From the NCBI RefSeq assembly GCF_000855665.1, contig NZ_JXSS01000048.1, forward strand, positions 1 through 64,000: 64,000 nt of DNA, read 5' to 3'. The notes beneath the pieces were generated by a model that ran no database searches, had not been told where the DNA came from, and saw nothing but the letters and a program-made list of their open reading frames with translations. Source of the DNA: Lysobacter sp. A03 (GTDB lineage Bacteria; Pseudomonadota; Gammaproteobacteria; Xanthomonadales; Xanthomonadaceae). Below, piece after piece: positions 27,108 to 36,985 of this stretch. Each line of letters starts with the position of its first letter. The stretch's first letter is position 1. A program made the position numbers and the translations under genes.

Positions 27108-28385
27108 ATGTCGTCAAACCGTCTGCAGACCCGTGCCCGCCTGTCCGAAGTGCGTTACGAGATCCGGGGCGAGCTCGCCCGCCGCGCGCGCGATCTGGAA
27201 AGCCAGGGCCGGACGCTGATCAAGCTCAATATCGGCAACCCGGGCGCGTTTGGATTCCGCGCGCCCGAGCACCTGCAGCGTGCAATCACCGAGGGCATTT
27301 CCGGGACCGACCCCTATACCCACCAGCAGGGCCTGCCTGCCGCGCGCGAGGCGATCGCCGAGTTTCATCGCGATCGCGGCAACGGGGTGACGGCCGATGA
27401 GGTCTTCGTCGGCAACGGCGTCAGCGAGCTGATCGACCTGTCCCTGCGCGCGCTGCTCAATCCGGGCGACGAGGTGCTGCTGCCGTCGCCGGACTACCCG
27501 CTGTGGTCGGCCTCCACGATCCTCAATGACGGCCGCCCGGTGTATTACAACTGCGCGCCGGAAAACGCGTTCATGCCCGATCCGACCGAGATCGAGGCGC
27601 TGATCTCACCGCGCACCCGCGCGATCGTGCTGATCAACCCGAACAATCCGACCGGCGCGACCTATCCGCGTGCGCTGCTGGAGCAGATTGTCGACATCGC
27701 CGCCCGCCACGGGCTGCTGCTGATGTGCGACGAGATCTACGACTCGATCCTGTACGACGGGGCGACCTTCCAGCCGCTGGCCCCCTTGGCCGGGGACGTG
27801 CCGTGCCTGTCGTTCGGTGGGCTCTCCAAGGTCCACCGCGCCTGCGGGTGGCGGGTGGGTTGGGCGGTGCTGGCGGGCGATCGCGCGCGCACCGCCGATT
27901 TCCACCACGCCATGGACCTGCTGGGTGCGCTGCGCTTGTGCTCCAACGTCCCCGGCCAGTTGGCGATCCGTGCTGCGCTGCATGGCGCGGACACGATCTC
28001 CGCGCTGTGCGCCCCGGGCGGTCGCCTGCATGCCGCGCGACAAGCGGTGATCGAGGGCGTCGCCGCCAGCGCGCACATGCAACTGGTGGCGCCGGGTGGC
28101 TCGATGTTCGCGTTCCCGGCCGTGGTCGGCCCGGCCGCCGTCGGTTTCGACGACCACGCTTTCGCGTTGGAGCTGCTGGAAACCGAAGACGTGCTGGTCG
28201 TGCCGGGTTCCAGCTTCAACGTGTCGTACCGGAACCACTTCCGGATCACCCTGTTACCGGAGCCGGCCGAGCTCGCTGAAGTGTTCCGACGCATCGACAG
28301 AGTGCTGGACCGGTCCGCCGAGCGCGGTCGCGCGGTGAAGACCGCAGCAGTCGCCCAGACTCAGTCACGGGTGGCGGTGGCCTGA
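27108..28385 (+). CDS. alaA: Alanine/pyruvate aminotransferase (AlaA type, class I PLP enzyme)
   Basis: PLP-dependent aminotransferase, 425 residues. Features: IGNPGAFGFRAPEH near the N-terminus, YTHQQGLPAAREAIA, NGVSELIDLS, the PLP-ring-binding NPNNPTGATYP, CDEIYDSILYDG, the Schiff-base lysine in FGGLSKVHRACGWRVGW, and a C-terminal FRITLLPE Arg. This pattern matches the AlaA/AlaT group that makes alanine from pyruvate and glutamate. The ATG at 27108 (MSSNRLQTRARLSEV) fits the family; the frame is open far upstream only because of rsgA antisense. The next gene starts immediately after the stop codon. Confidence 0.88.
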   Translation: MSSNRLQTRARLSEVRYEIRGELARRARDLESQGRTLIKLNIGNPGAFGFRAPEHLQRAITEGISGTDPYTHQQGLPAAREAIAEFHRDRGNGVTADEVFVGNGVSELIDLSLRALLNPGDEVLLPSPDYPLWSASTILNDGRPVYYNCAPENAFMPDPTEIEALISPRTRAIVLINPNNPTGATYPRALLEQIVDIAARHGLLLMCDEIYDSILYDGATFQPLAPLAGDVPCLSFGGLSKVHRACGWRVGWAVLAGDRARTADFHHAMDLLGALRLCSNVPGQLAIRAALHGADTISALCAPGGRLHAARQAVIEGVAASAHMQLVAPGGSMFAFPAVVGPAAVGFDDHAFALELLETEDVLVVPGSSFNVSYRNHFRITLLPEPAELAEVFRRIDRVLDRSAERGRAVKTAAVAQTQSRVAVA

Positions 28386-29027
28386 GTGGCAGCGCCGACC
28401 TCGACCGCGGTGAATTGGCTCGCCCTGGGCGACAGCTACACCATCGGAGAGGGCGTCGGAGGCGCGGAGCGTTGGCCGGAATTGCTGGCCGACCGGCTGG
28501 CCCGGGACGGCATCGCCGTGACACCGCCGCGGGTCATCGCCGCCACCGGCTGGACCACCGACGAGCTGTCCACCGCGATGGACATCGCCGAGCCGCTGGG
28601 GCACTGGGATCTCGTCTCGCTGCTGATCGGGGTCAACAACCAGTACCGCGGGCGCAGCGTCGCCGACTACCGCGGCGAGTTTCACGCATTGCTCAAACGT
28701 GCCATCGCGTTGGCGGGCGCGCGCCCCGAGCGGGTACTGGTGCTGTCGATTCCCGACTGGGGTGTGACGGCTTTCGCCACTGCCCAGGGCCGCGATGCGG
28801 AACAGATTGCCGCCGAGATCGACCAATACAACGGCGCGGCTGCGACGCTGTGCGCCCGCCACGGCGTCGCCTTTGTCGATATCACGCCGGTCAGCCGCGA
28901 GCGCGGCGGTGAGGTGGCCATGCTGGTCGATGACGGGCTGCATCCGTCGCAGGCGATGTACGCGCTCTGGGCCGATGCCGCGTTACCGGTCGTGGCGCGG
29001 ATGCTGGATGGAACCGCTTCGCGCTGA
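28386..29027 (+). CDS. SGNH/GDSL-type esterase
   Basis: 213-residue SGNH-fold hydrolase. Block I GDSYTIGEG carries the nucleophile Ser, block III GVNNQYRG the oxyanion Asn, and block V DDGLHPS the catalytic Asp-His pair. No signal peptide, so probably cytoplasmic; the ester substrate is unknown. The start is a GTG placed directly after the alaA stop codon, and the stop overlaps the methyltransferase start, making a tightly coupled three-gene operon. Confidence 0.82.
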   Translation: MAAPTSTAVNWLALGDSYTIGEGVGGAERWPELLADRLARDGIAVTPPRVIAATGWTTDELSTAMDIAEPLGHWDLVSLLIGVNNQYRGRSVADYRGEFHALLKRAIALAGARPERVLVLSIPDWGVTAFATAQGRDAEQIAAEIDQYNGAAATLCARHGVAFVDITPVSRERGGEVAMLVDDGLHPSQAMYALWADAALPVVARMLDGTASR

Positions 29028-29773
29028 TGGCGTCCTCCGGCGCGCCGCTGTCGGCTGACCAGGCGCGCGCGATCGCCGTTGCGTTTGCCCCTGAGCGAGG
29101 TTTCCGCCAGCACTGGGACTACCACTACAGCCTGGCCAAACTGCGCAGCGACCCTTTGTATCCGGGCGTCTGTGCAGCCTTGCGCGGCAGCACCCAACCC
29201 TTGCTGGATCTGGGGTGCGGACTGGGCCTGCTCGCCCACGCCTTGCGCGCCGACAGCATCGCGCTGGCGTACCGCGGCGTCGACAACGATGCCGGCAAGA
29301 TCCAGCGCGCCACCCGGGCCGCGGCTCGGCGGAACCTGCACGACGCGGCTTTCGAATGCCTGGACCTGGCCGCCGCATTGCCGCTCCATCAGGGCAGCGT
29401 GGCGATTCTGGACGTGCTGCAGTTTCTTCCGCCCGACGCCCAGCAGCGCACCCTGGATGCCGCGCTCGCCATGCTCGTCCCCGGCGCACGCCTGGTGATC
29501 CGTACAGGACTGGATGACGGCAGCCCCCGCGCCCGCATCACCCGCGGGGTGGATGTGTTTTCTCGCGCGATCGGCTGGATGAATGCCGGGCCGCGCTCTT
29601 ACCCGGACCCGGACGCGCTGCGCCGCCGCTTCGACGACGCAGGGCTGGCCTCCAGTTTCACGCCGCTGTATGGCAACACGCCGTTCAACAACTGGCTGGT
29701 GGTCGCCACCGCTCCGGTGGACGGAGCGGCACGGCCCTTGTCGTTCAACCAGCGCGCGTCCCAGAACGGGTAA
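29027..29773 (+). CDS. Class I SAM-dependent methyltransferase
   Basis: 248 residues with a Rossmann methyltransferase core: SAM-binding motif LLDLGCGLGLLAHAL around residue 60, acidic residue in YRGVDND, and the motif IV-like AILDVLQFL. The substrate is unknown; there are no membrane segments. It starts in the TGATG overlap with the SGNH hydrolase stop. The last ~175 bases are overlapped antisense by the tail of the RAYT-like frame, so its C-terminus and that tail cannot both be under normal selection. Confidence 0.8.
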   Translation: MASSGAPLSADQARAIAVAFAPERGFRQHWDYHYSLAKLRSDPLYPGVCAALRGSTQPLLDLGCGLGLLAHALRADSIALAYRGVDNDAGKIQRATRAAARRNLHDAAFECLDLAAALPLHQGSVAILDVLQFLPPDAQQRTLDAALAMLVPGARLVIRTGLDDGSPRARITRGVDVFSRAIGWMNAGPRSYPDPDALRRRFDDAGLASSFTPLYGNTPFNNWLVVATAPVDGAARPLSFNQRASQNG

Positions 29774-30207
29774 TCGCCAATGCGCGGCACGAGTCCGGTG
29801 CGCACGGGCGTCATCACCAGACGGCGTGCGGCGTCGAGTTCATCGTCCACCCGAGCTGCGTGAAAGTCGCTTGCCCACAACCCGCCCAGGTCCGGATGGC
29901 GCGCGGCCAGCACCCGCCCGCTGCGCAGCTTCAGCCGCCCCACACAGGCGCCAAGATCGTCAAAACCGCCGAGCGCCACCAGCCCCTGCCAGCAGTCGGG
30001 CATCAAGACCCAGGCGATCAGCTGCGAGCGTTGCCATTGCGCGGGCGCGGACATGACCCGGCACGCTTCGGCTGCGAGGGGCCAGTCGGCGAAATGCGGC
30101 TCGCCTCGAGCAGTCGCGATCCTGATCCGGCGCAGCCGCGCCAAGCGCGCGGACGCACCCGGAGGCGGGGCGGCGCGTTCGAAGGATGCGGCATGAGTCG
30201 TGGTCAT
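29599..30207 (-). CDS. REP-associated tyrosine transposase (RAYT)-like protein, catalytically degenerate
   Basis: About 202 residues with the framework of Y1/RAYT transposases: RIRIATARGEPHFADW, then AWVLMPDCWQGLVALGG, VGRLKLRSGR, GGLWASDFHAARV, and RRLVMTPVRTGLVPRIGDYPFWDARW. The HUH motif normally in MPNHVH is replaced by DCWQ, so both metal-binding His are lost, and the Tyr usual in the aRYivaNPvR block is Leu. It therefore cannot be an active HUH nuclease of the known kind. The conserved part ends near 29770; the frame then runs on for some 50 residues antisense to the methyltransferase gene until a stop, indicating loss of the original stop codon. No REP hairpins were recognised beside it. 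ATG at 30207 preferred over GTG at 30213. Confidence 0.65.
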   Translation of the reverse strand: MTTTHAASFERAAPPPGASARLARLRRIRIATARGEPHFADWPLAAEACRVMSAPAQWQRSQLIAWVLMPDCWQGLVALGGFDDLGACVGRLKLRSGRVLAARHPDLGGLWASDFHAARVDDELDAARRLVMTPVRTGLVPRIGDYPFWDARWLNDKGRAAPSTGAVATTSQLLNGVLPYSGVKLEASPASSKRRRSASGSG

Positions 30208-30399
30208 GAACACCAGCCTGTCCGGCCAGACGGCGCGCGTGGATCAGGAGAAGCATCATCGCGCCGTCGGTAATGAACACCTGCGCACCTGGTCACGCCA
30301 GCCGGCAAGCGCCAACAGCCGCGGATTGCCCTCGCGCGTTAGAATCACCCGCATAGATCCCACCTGATGATGAGGCGTGGCCACGGGGCCGCGAGGCGC

Positions 30400-33105
30400 A
30401 TGACCCATACCTATGAAAGCCCGCTCAACGAGATGATGCAGAACGACCCGGATCCGACCGAAACCCGCGAGTGGGTCGAGTCGGTCGAGGCGGTCATCCA
30501 GCGCGATGGTCCTGAGCGCGCGCACCAGCTGCTTGAGCGCATGGTCGAGGTTTCGCGGCGTGCCGGTACCCACCTGCCGTTCGAGCCGACCACCGAATAC
30601 ATCAACACCATTCCCACCCAGCTGGAGGCCAAGAGCCCCGGCGACCACGCGCTGGAGTGGAAGATCCGTTCGATCATCCGCTGGAACGCGATGGCGATGG
30701 TGGTGCGCGCCAACCGCAAGCCGGGCGACCTGGGTGGCCATATCGCCACCTTCGGCTCCTCGGCGACCCTGTACGACGTCGGCTTCAACCATTTCTGGCG
30801 CGCGCCCTCGGGGGACCATCCGGGCGACCTGCTGTTCATCCAGGGCCACGGCTCGCCGGGCATCTACGCGCGCTCGTTCCTGGAAGGGCGTTTTACTGAA
30901 GACCAGCTCGACAACTTCCGAATGGAAGTCGATGGCCGCGGCATCAGCTCCTACCCGCATCCGTGGCTGATGCCGGACTACTGGCAGACCCCGACCGTGT
31001 CGATGGGTCTGGGCCCGATCAGCGCGATCTACCAGGCGCGCAACTTCAAGTACCTGGAAGGCCGCGGGCTGATGCCCAAGACCGACCGCAAGGTCTGGTG
31101 CTTCCTCGGCGATGGCGAGACCGACGAGCCCGAATCCTTGGGTGCGATCTCGGTCGCCGGCCGGGAAGGGCTGGACAACCTGGTGTTCGTGGTCAACTGC
31201 AACCTGCAGCGCTTGGACGGACCGGTGCGCGGCAACGGCAAGATCATCCAGGAGCTGGAAGGCCAGTTCCGCGGCGCCGGCTGGAACGTGATCAAGAACA
31301 TCTGGGGCAGCTACTGGGATCCGCTCTTGGCCCGCGACACCTCCGGCAAGCTGCGCCAGCTGATGATGGAAACCGTCGATGGCGAGTACCAGAACTGCAA
31401 GGCTTTCGGCGGCGCTTATACCCGCGAACATTTCTTCGGCAAGTATCCGGAGACCGCGCAGCTGGTCGCCAACCTCAGCGACGAGGACATCTGGCGCCTG
31501 AATCGCGGCGGCCACGACCCGCACAAGGTCTACGCCAGCTACCACGAGGCGGTGAACACCAAGGGCATGCCCACGGTGATCCTGGCCAAGACGGTCAAGG
31601 GCTACGGCATGGGCGTGGCCGGCGAGTCGCTCAACCCGGCCCACGGCACCAAGAAGATGGACGACGATGACGTGCGCGCGTTCCGCGACCGCTTCAACAT
31701 CCCCATCAGCGACGCCCAGCTCAAGGACGGCAAGGTGCCGTTCTACCACCCCGGCAAGGACTCGCCGGAAATCGAGTACATGCTGGAGCGCCGCAAGGCC
31801 CTCGGTGGCTTCCTGCCGCAGCGCCGCCGCAAGGCCAGCCAGGAGTTGGAAGTCCCGCCCTTGGCCAACTTCGAGCGCCTGCTCAAGTCCACCGGCGAGC
31901 GCGAGATCAGCACCACGATGGCCTTCGTGCAGATGCTCAATATCGCCCTGCGCGACAAGGTGACCGGCCCGCGCCTGGTGCCGATCGTGGCCGACGAGGC
32001 GCGTACCTTCGGCATGGAAGGGTTGTTCCGCCAGATCGGCATCTATGCGCCGTTCGGCCAGAAGTACAAGCCGGTCGACCGCGACCAGCTGATGTACTAC
32101 CGCGAGGACACCGCCGGGCAGGTGCTGCAGGAGGGCATCACCGAGGCTGGTGCGTTCGCGTCATGGCTGGCGTGCGCGACCAGCTACAGCACCAACGACT
32201 TCGCCCTGATGCCGTTCTACATCTACTACTCGATGTTCGGCTTCCAGCGGGTCGGCGATGCGGCCTGGCAGGCCGGCGACATGCGCGCGCGCGGCTTCCT
32301 GCTGGGCGCCACCGCCGGCCGCACCACGCTGAATGGCGAAGGCCTGCAGCACGAGGACGGCCACAGCATGGTCCAGGCGGGGCTGATCCCGAACTGCCGC
32401 AGCTACGACCCGACCTTCAGCTACGAAGTGGTGACCATCATCCAGCACGGCATGCAGCGCATGCTGGCCGAGCAGCGCGACGAGTACTTCTACGTCACCC
32501 TGATGAACGAGAACTACGCCCACCCCGACATGCCCGAGGGCAGCGCCGAGGGGATCATCAAGGGTATGTACCTGTTCAAGGACGCCGGCAAGCCCAAGAA
32601 CGGCGAGCTGCGTGTGCAGCTGATGGGCAGCGGCACCATCCTGCGCGAGGTCATCGCCGCGGCCGAGTTGCTGGAGAAGGATTTCGGCGTGGTTGCCGAC
32701 ATCTGGTCCTGCCCCAGCTTCAACGAACTGGCCCGCGATGGTGCCGACGTGGAGCGCTACAACCGCTTCCACCCGGAAGCCAAGAAGCCGCGCAAGGCGC
32801 ACATCACCGCGTTGCTGGAAGGTCGCGCGGGTCCGGCGATCGCCGCCACCGACTACATCCGCAGCTACGCCGAGCAGGTCCGCGCGTACGTGCCAATGAC
32901 CTACAGCGTGTTGGGCACCGATGGCTTCGGCCGCAGCGACACCCGCGCCAACCTGCGCCGCCACTTCGAGGTCGACCGCTACTACGTCGCCCACGCCGCC
33001 ATCGCGGCGCTGGCGGAGGACGGCAAGATGACCGCCAAGGACGTCGCGCGCGCGATCAAGACCTACAAGATCGACGCGGAGAAGCCGAACCCGCTGGGGG
33101 TTTGA
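30400..33105 (+). CDS. aceE: Pyruvate dehydrogenase E1 component, homodimeric
   Basis: ThDP-dependent E1 of the pyruvate dehydrogenase complex, about 901 residues, homodimeric AceE type. The ThDP/Mg motif runs from GDGETDEPES to NCNLQRLDGPVRGNGK; further conserved blocks are GHGSPGIYARSFLEGR, HGTKKMDDDD and the C-terminal GTDGFGRSDTR. The ATG at 30400 (MTHTYESPLNEM) was preferred over 30367. A TAGAAT hexamer at 30340-30345 may be the -10 of its promoter, but no good -35 is visible. aceF and lpdA lie 11 kb downstream as a separate unit. A strong terminator follows. Confidence 0.94.
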   Translation: MTHTYESPLNEMMQNDPDPTETREWVESVEAVIQRDGPERAHQLLERMVEVSRRAGTHLPFEPTTEYINTIPTQLEAKSPGDHALEWKIRSIIRWNAMAMVVRANRKPGDLGGHIATFGSSATLYDVGFNHFWRAPSGDHPGDLLFIQGHGSPGIYARSFLEGRFTEDQLDNFRMEVDGRGISSYPHPWLMPDYWQTPTVSMGLGPISAIYQARNFKYLEGRGLMPKTDRKVWCFLGDGETDEPESLGAISVAGREGLDNLVFVVNCNLQRLDGPVRGNGKIIQELEGQFRGAGWNVIKNIWGSYWDPLLARDTSGKLRQLMMETVDGEYQNCKAFGGAYTREHFFGKYPETAQLVANLSDEDIWRLNRGGHDPHKVYASYHEAVNTKGMPTVILAKTVKGYGMGVAGESLNPAHGTKKMDDDDVRAFRDRFNIPISDAQLKDGKVPFYHPGKDSPEIEYMLERRKALGGFLPQRRRKASQELEVPPLANFERLLKSTGEREISTTMAFVQMLNIALRDKVTGPRLVPIVADEARTFGMEGLFRQIGIYAPFGQKYKPVDRDQLMYYREDTAGQVLQEGITEAGAFASWLACATSYSTNDFALMPFYIYYSMFGFQRVGDAAWQAGDMRARGFLLGATAGRTTLNGEGLQHEDGHSMVQAGLIPNCRSYDPTFSYEVVTIIQHGMQRMLAEQRDEYFYVTLMNENYAHPDMPEGSAEGIIKGMYLFKDAGKPKNGELRVQLMGSGTILREVIAAAELLEKDFGVVADIWSCPSFNELARDGADVERYNRFHPEAKKPRKAHITALLEGRAGPAIAATDYIRSYAEQVRAYVPMTYSVLGTDGFGRSDTRANLRRHFEVDRYYVAHAAIAALAEDGKMTAKDVARAIKTYKIDAEKPNPLGV

Positions 33106-33120
33106 GGCCGGCAATGCAGT

Positions 33121-33153
33121 AAAAAAAGGGCGACTACGGGTCGCCCTTTTTTA
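33121..33153. terminator. Bidirectional intrinsic terminator between aceE and the FrnE-like gene
   Basis: A stem with GGGCGAC/GTCGCCC and a short TACGG loop is flanked by an A7 run on the left and T6 on the right, so it works as an intrinsic terminator on both strands. It lies between the convergent aceE and FrnE-like stop codons. Confidence 0.92.
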
Positions 33154-33163
33154 TTCCGGTCGT

Positions 33164-33835
33164 TCAACTGGATGGCACACCCTCATCAGGCATCGCCGCC
33201 AGCTGCCTGAGGATGTCGACGAAGGTGTCCACGCCCTGCGCACCGCTGACCAGGTGGCGCTGATTGAAGATCACCGCGGGCACACCGCGGATACCCTGGC
33301 TGGTCCAAAACCGCTCTGCCTCGCGCACGTCGGCGGCAAAGCGCTGGTCGGCGAGCACGGCCAGCGCTTCGTCGCGATCCAGCCCGATTACCGCCGCGAC
33401 ATCCGCCAGCACGGCGTCGTCGGACAGGTTGCGGCCGTCAGTGAAGTGGGCGGTAAAAAACGCCATCTCCAGATCGTGCTTGCGGCCTTGCTGATCCGCC
33501 CAGTGCATGAGCTGGTGCACGTTGAAGGTGTTGTGAATCCGCATGTCGTCGGTGAACTGGAACTCGAAGCCCAGCTCGGCGCCTGCCTTGGTGATGGCGT
33601 TGCGGTTGGCGTTCGACTGCTCGGTGGTCGAGCCATATTTTTCGGCAAGATGCTCACGCATGTTCTGGCCCTCGGCGGGCGTTTCCGGATTCAGCTCAAA
33701 CGGGTGCCAGCGGATCTCATGCGGCGTGGCGGTGGCCTCCAGTGCCCTCGCGAGCTGCTTGTAGCCGATGACGCACCAGGGGCACATCACGTCGGAGACG
33801 ATGTCGATCTGAAGCTTTTTGGGCTCGGGGGTCAT
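33164..33835 (-). CDS. DsbA-family oxidoreductase, FrnE-like
   Basis: Cytoplasmic thioredoxin-fold protein with DsbA-type helical insertion, 223 residues. The active site is VMCPWCVIG (CPWC) about 20 residues from the start, and the cis-Pro loop is GVPAVIFNQRHLVSGAQ, as in FrnE/2-hydroxychromene-2-carboxylate isomerase-like proteins. There is no signal peptide. The ATG at 33835 has AAGGAAA at ideal spacing. FrnE proteins are linked to oxidative stress tolerance and polyketide thiol chemistry; which applies here is not known. Confidence 0.88.
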   Translation of the reverse strand: MTPEPKKLQIDIVSDVMCPWCVIGYKQLARALEATATPHEIRWHPFELNPETPAEGQNMREHLAEKYGSTTEQSNANRNAITKAGAELGFEFQFTDDMRIHNTFNVHQLMHWADQQGRKHDLEMAFFTAHFTDGRNLSDDAVLADVAAVIGLDRDEALAVLADQRFAADVREAERFWTSQGIRGVPAVIFNQRHLVSGAQGVDTFVDILRQLAAMPDEGVPSS

Positions 33836-34022
33836 GGCATTTCCTTGGATTGAAGAGGGGGTGCGGCGCGAGCGGCGTACCGACAATGCGGCGCCCGTGA
33901 GCTGCTGCCTGCAAGCCAAGCGTAACGCCGGCGGCGGACAGCTACCGGCAAGGGCAGGGTAGGCGGGTGGGCGCGGGGCATCAGTAGAATGGCCGCTCCG
34001 CCCGCTCTAGCCGCTCGCCGCC

Positions 34023-35210
34023 ATGCATTTCAACCTTGCCGCACGCCTCCTCGTTTTCGCCCTTTGCCTGGTGGCGTCGTGGCCGGGCGCCGCCCGCCAG
34101 ACAACCACGCCGACCATCGGGGAGCAGCGGGAAGCGGTGCTGTTCTGGTCCCAGGCGCAGCGCGAGGCGGAATTCCGGGACATGGGCGCGCGCTTTCCCA
34201 GCGACCGCGCGGAAAGTGGCTCGCACATCCGCGAGTTGCCCGAGGGCGAACCCCTGATCCTGGGCGCGGCCGGCGATGCCAAGTGGCTGGACCGCTACAT
34301 GGCCGAGCACCACGTCGCCGGCGTCATGGTCCTGCACAAGGGTCGGGTCCGCGTGCAGCAATACGCGCTCGACTTCCGCCCGGACCAGCGCTGGGAGTCT
34401 TTCTCGGTCGCCAAGTCGGTCACCTCGGTCCTGCTCGGTATCGCGCTGCAGCAGGGACACATCGCCAGCCTGGACGACACGCTCGTCACCTACATCCCCG
34501 AACTCGCCGACAGCGCCTATGCCGACGTCACGGTGCAGCAGCTGTTGACGATGACTTCGGGCGTGCAGTGGAACGAGGACTACGCGGATGACCAGTCGGA
34601 CGTGGCCCAGATGTACCGCGGCGCGTGTGTCGACAGGAAGGCTCACGTGCTCTCCTATCTGAGCCGGCTCCCGCGGCAATGGCCGGCCGGCAGCCACTGG
34701 AATTACAACACCGCCGAGACCGATCTGCTCGGTATCGTGGTCGAGCGCGCGACGCGCCGCCCGCTTGCGAGCTACCTCTCGGACACGATCTGGAAGCCGT
34801 ATGGCATGGCAACCGACGCGTTCTGGATCCGCGATGAATGCGATGGCAGCAACACCGGCGGCAGCGGCCTGTCGGCAACGCTGGGCGACTACGTGCGGCT
34901 GGGCCAGTTCATGCTCGAGGGTGGCCGCATCGATGGCGAGCCGGTGATCGCCGAGGCCTGGCTGCGCGGTGGAACCAGCGAGCAGGCCAGCACCGACGCG
35001 CCCGAGCGCGGCTACGGCTACCTGTGGTGGACCGATACCGACGGCAGCTACGCGGCGGTCGGCATCTTCGGTCAGATGGTGTACGTCGATCCGGCGCGCG
35101 AGCTGGTCATGGCACAGGTGGCGGCGTGGCCCAAGGCGACATCCAACGAGTTGGTCGCCGCGCGGCGCGCGCTCGTCGAGCGGGTGAAGCAGGCCGTCGA
35201 CACGGAATAG
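34023..35210 (+). CDS. Serine hydrolase of the class C beta-lactamase family, exported
   Basis: Beta-lactamase/transpeptidase-like fold hydrolase, 395 residues, with a Sec signal peptide ending about PGAAR-Q at residue 26. The SxxK motif is SVAKSVTS, the second motif is in HWNYNTAETDLLG (YNT), and a C-terminal GYGYLWWTD segment corresponds to the usual GYGWW region. Proteins of this family include esterases, D-aminopeptidases and penicillin-binding-like enzymes, and true beta-lactamase activity should not be assumed. It is convergent with the TraB/GumN gene. Confidence 0.85.
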   Translation: MHFNLAARLLVFALCLVASWPGAARQTTTPTIGEQREAVLFWSQAQREAEFRDMGARFPSDRAESGSHIRELPEGEPLILGAAGDAKWLDRYMAEHHVAGVMVLHKGRVRVQQYALDFRPDQRWESFSVAKSVTSVLLGIALQQGHIASLDDTLVTYIPELADSAYADVTVQQLLTMTSGVQWNEDYADDQSDVAQMYRGACVDRKAHVLSYLSRLPRQWPAGSHWNYNTAETDLLGIVVERATRRPLASYLSDTIWKPYGMATDAFWIRDECDGSNTGGSGLSATLGDYVRLGQFMLEGGRIDGEPVIAEAWLRGGTSEQASTDAPERGYGYLWWTDTDGSYAAVGIFGQMVYVDPARELVMAQVAAWPKATSNELVAARRALVERVKQAVDTE

Positions 35211-35238
35211 CCAGGTCGGCGACGGCCGGTCAACCGGA

Positions 35239-36303
35239 TCAGGGAGCGTCGATCTCGTAACCCAGCGCTCGCAACCGGGCCACGTAACCGTCCGGTGCCA
35301 CGAGGTCTTCCAGCGGCAGCACGGCAAAGGTGGTTGCGTTTTCCGCCAGCGACGCTTCGGCCACCCGCAGCCATTCATTGCGCACGCTGGCGCGGATGTC
35401 CGGAATGCCCCACTTGCGCGAGAACTCCGCGTTGGAGAACACGTCCGCGCAGGTGTTGTTGCGCCGGGCGAGCTGGTCGAAATTGATCTGCGCCAGGTCA
35501 CCGGTGGCCCACGCGTTGGCGTTGGTGATCATGCGCGGCAGCAGCTGGTCGATCGCGTCCAGTGTCGCTTCCAGGCAGTTGGAATCATTCAGCGACATGC
35601 GGCGGACGTCCTTGATCGCGCCCGCCGGATCCTCGATTTTCACGGTCACCTTTGGCGTCGTCTCCTTGATCGATTCGGCCTGGATCACCGCACGGATCGG
35701 CGGGCTGACGATTTTCGGGGAGCCGAGGCCTGCCTCGCGGATGGCGGCGCTGAAGAGCTCCTGCGCAGCAACCATCGGACGCTTGCGCTCGATCCCGCGA
35801 TCGCGCGGCAGGTAGCGCTGTCTGGCAGTCGTCCAGCGGGCATACAGTTGCGGGGAAAGCACGTCCTCCAGCTTGGCGCCGTCCGGATTTTTCTCCGCCT
35901 TGAGCATGCCGTAGCCCAGCGACAGCTTGCGGAAGAAGCCGACGTCGGCGTCGACCACGAAGTGAGGCCGCCACAGCACCTCCTGCGACTGGCCGACCAG
36001 GTCCACTACCGAGTCGGCATTCCAGGTAATGCCCTCGGGGAGTGGCGACAGCGTTCCCAGGATCCACAGGTCGTGCTCACCCTTCGAAACGCGCCACAGC
36101 CCCGGTCCGGGCTGCGGGCCGGTCACGGCGACGGAATCCAGGTTGATGATTCCCGCCGCCGGCTGCGCGGGTGCACTCGTGCCGGCGGAGGCACGTGGCC
36201 CTGTGCTGGTCTGCGTCGCGGCGACACAAGGTAGGGAGAAAAGAGCCGCCAGCACGCCCGCCGTGATGCGCTTCCTGTTCATCATCATCGCGTTTCGATC
36301 CAT
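35239..36303 (-). CDS. TraB/GumN-family protein, exported
   Basis: 354 residues with a Sec signal peptide (AALFSLPCVAAT) and an Ala/Pro/Thr-rich stretch before the TraB/GumN domain, which starts at GPGLWRVSKGEHDLWILGTLSPLP. The usual GTxH metal motif is GTLS here, so one expected His is missing. Xanthomonad genomes carry many such paralogues; the function is unproven. Three consecutive Met codons follow the first ATG, so the start could be at 36282. The upstream 175 bases (36304-36478) show no gene. Confidence 0.8.
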   Translation of the reverse strand: MDRNAMMMNRKRITAGVLAALFSLPCVAATQTSTGPRASAGTSAPAQPAAGIINLDSVAVTGPQPGPGLWRVSKGEHDLWILGTLSPLPEGITWNADSVVDLVGQSQEVLWRPHFVVDADVGFFRKLSLGYGMLKAEKNPDGAKLEDVLSPQLYARWTTARQRYLPRDRGIERKRPMVAAQELFSAAIREAGLGSPKIVSPPIRAVIQAESIKETTPKVTVKIEDPAGAIKDVRRMSLNDSNCLEATLDAIDQLLPRMITNANAWATGDLAQINFDQLARRNNTCADVFSNAEFSRKWGIPDIRASVRNEWLRVAEASLAENATTFAVLPLEDLVAPDGYVARLRALGYEIDAP

Positions 36304-36478
36304 CGAATTGAGAAACGCATCCTAGGGCAGGTGCACGCAGGATGTGTTCGCTTTCCGTAAGGCCGCGACGGTCACCGCCAGCGCTTCTTCACGGATTCTT
36401 GATCGCCGCTTAATTCAATGCGTTGCACCCTGCGGGTTCGATCCGCGGATTGTCCACGGACGTTGCCGGAGAGCGCAG

Positions 36479-36985
<507 letters not shown>

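Noticed and set aside
30214-30399. REP/BIME hairpins beside the RAYT-like gene
   Set aside because: No repeated GC-rich hairpin pair was found in the flanking intergenic sequence.
33121-33153. A7...T6 hairpin as a small RNA
   Set aside because: It fits a bidirectional terminator between convergent genes, and there is no space for an sRNA gene.
36436-36462. GGGTTCGATCC sequence resembling a tRNA T-loop, possible attachment site
   Set aside because: The flanking bases do not form the five-pair T stem and no acceptor or anticodon arm is present.
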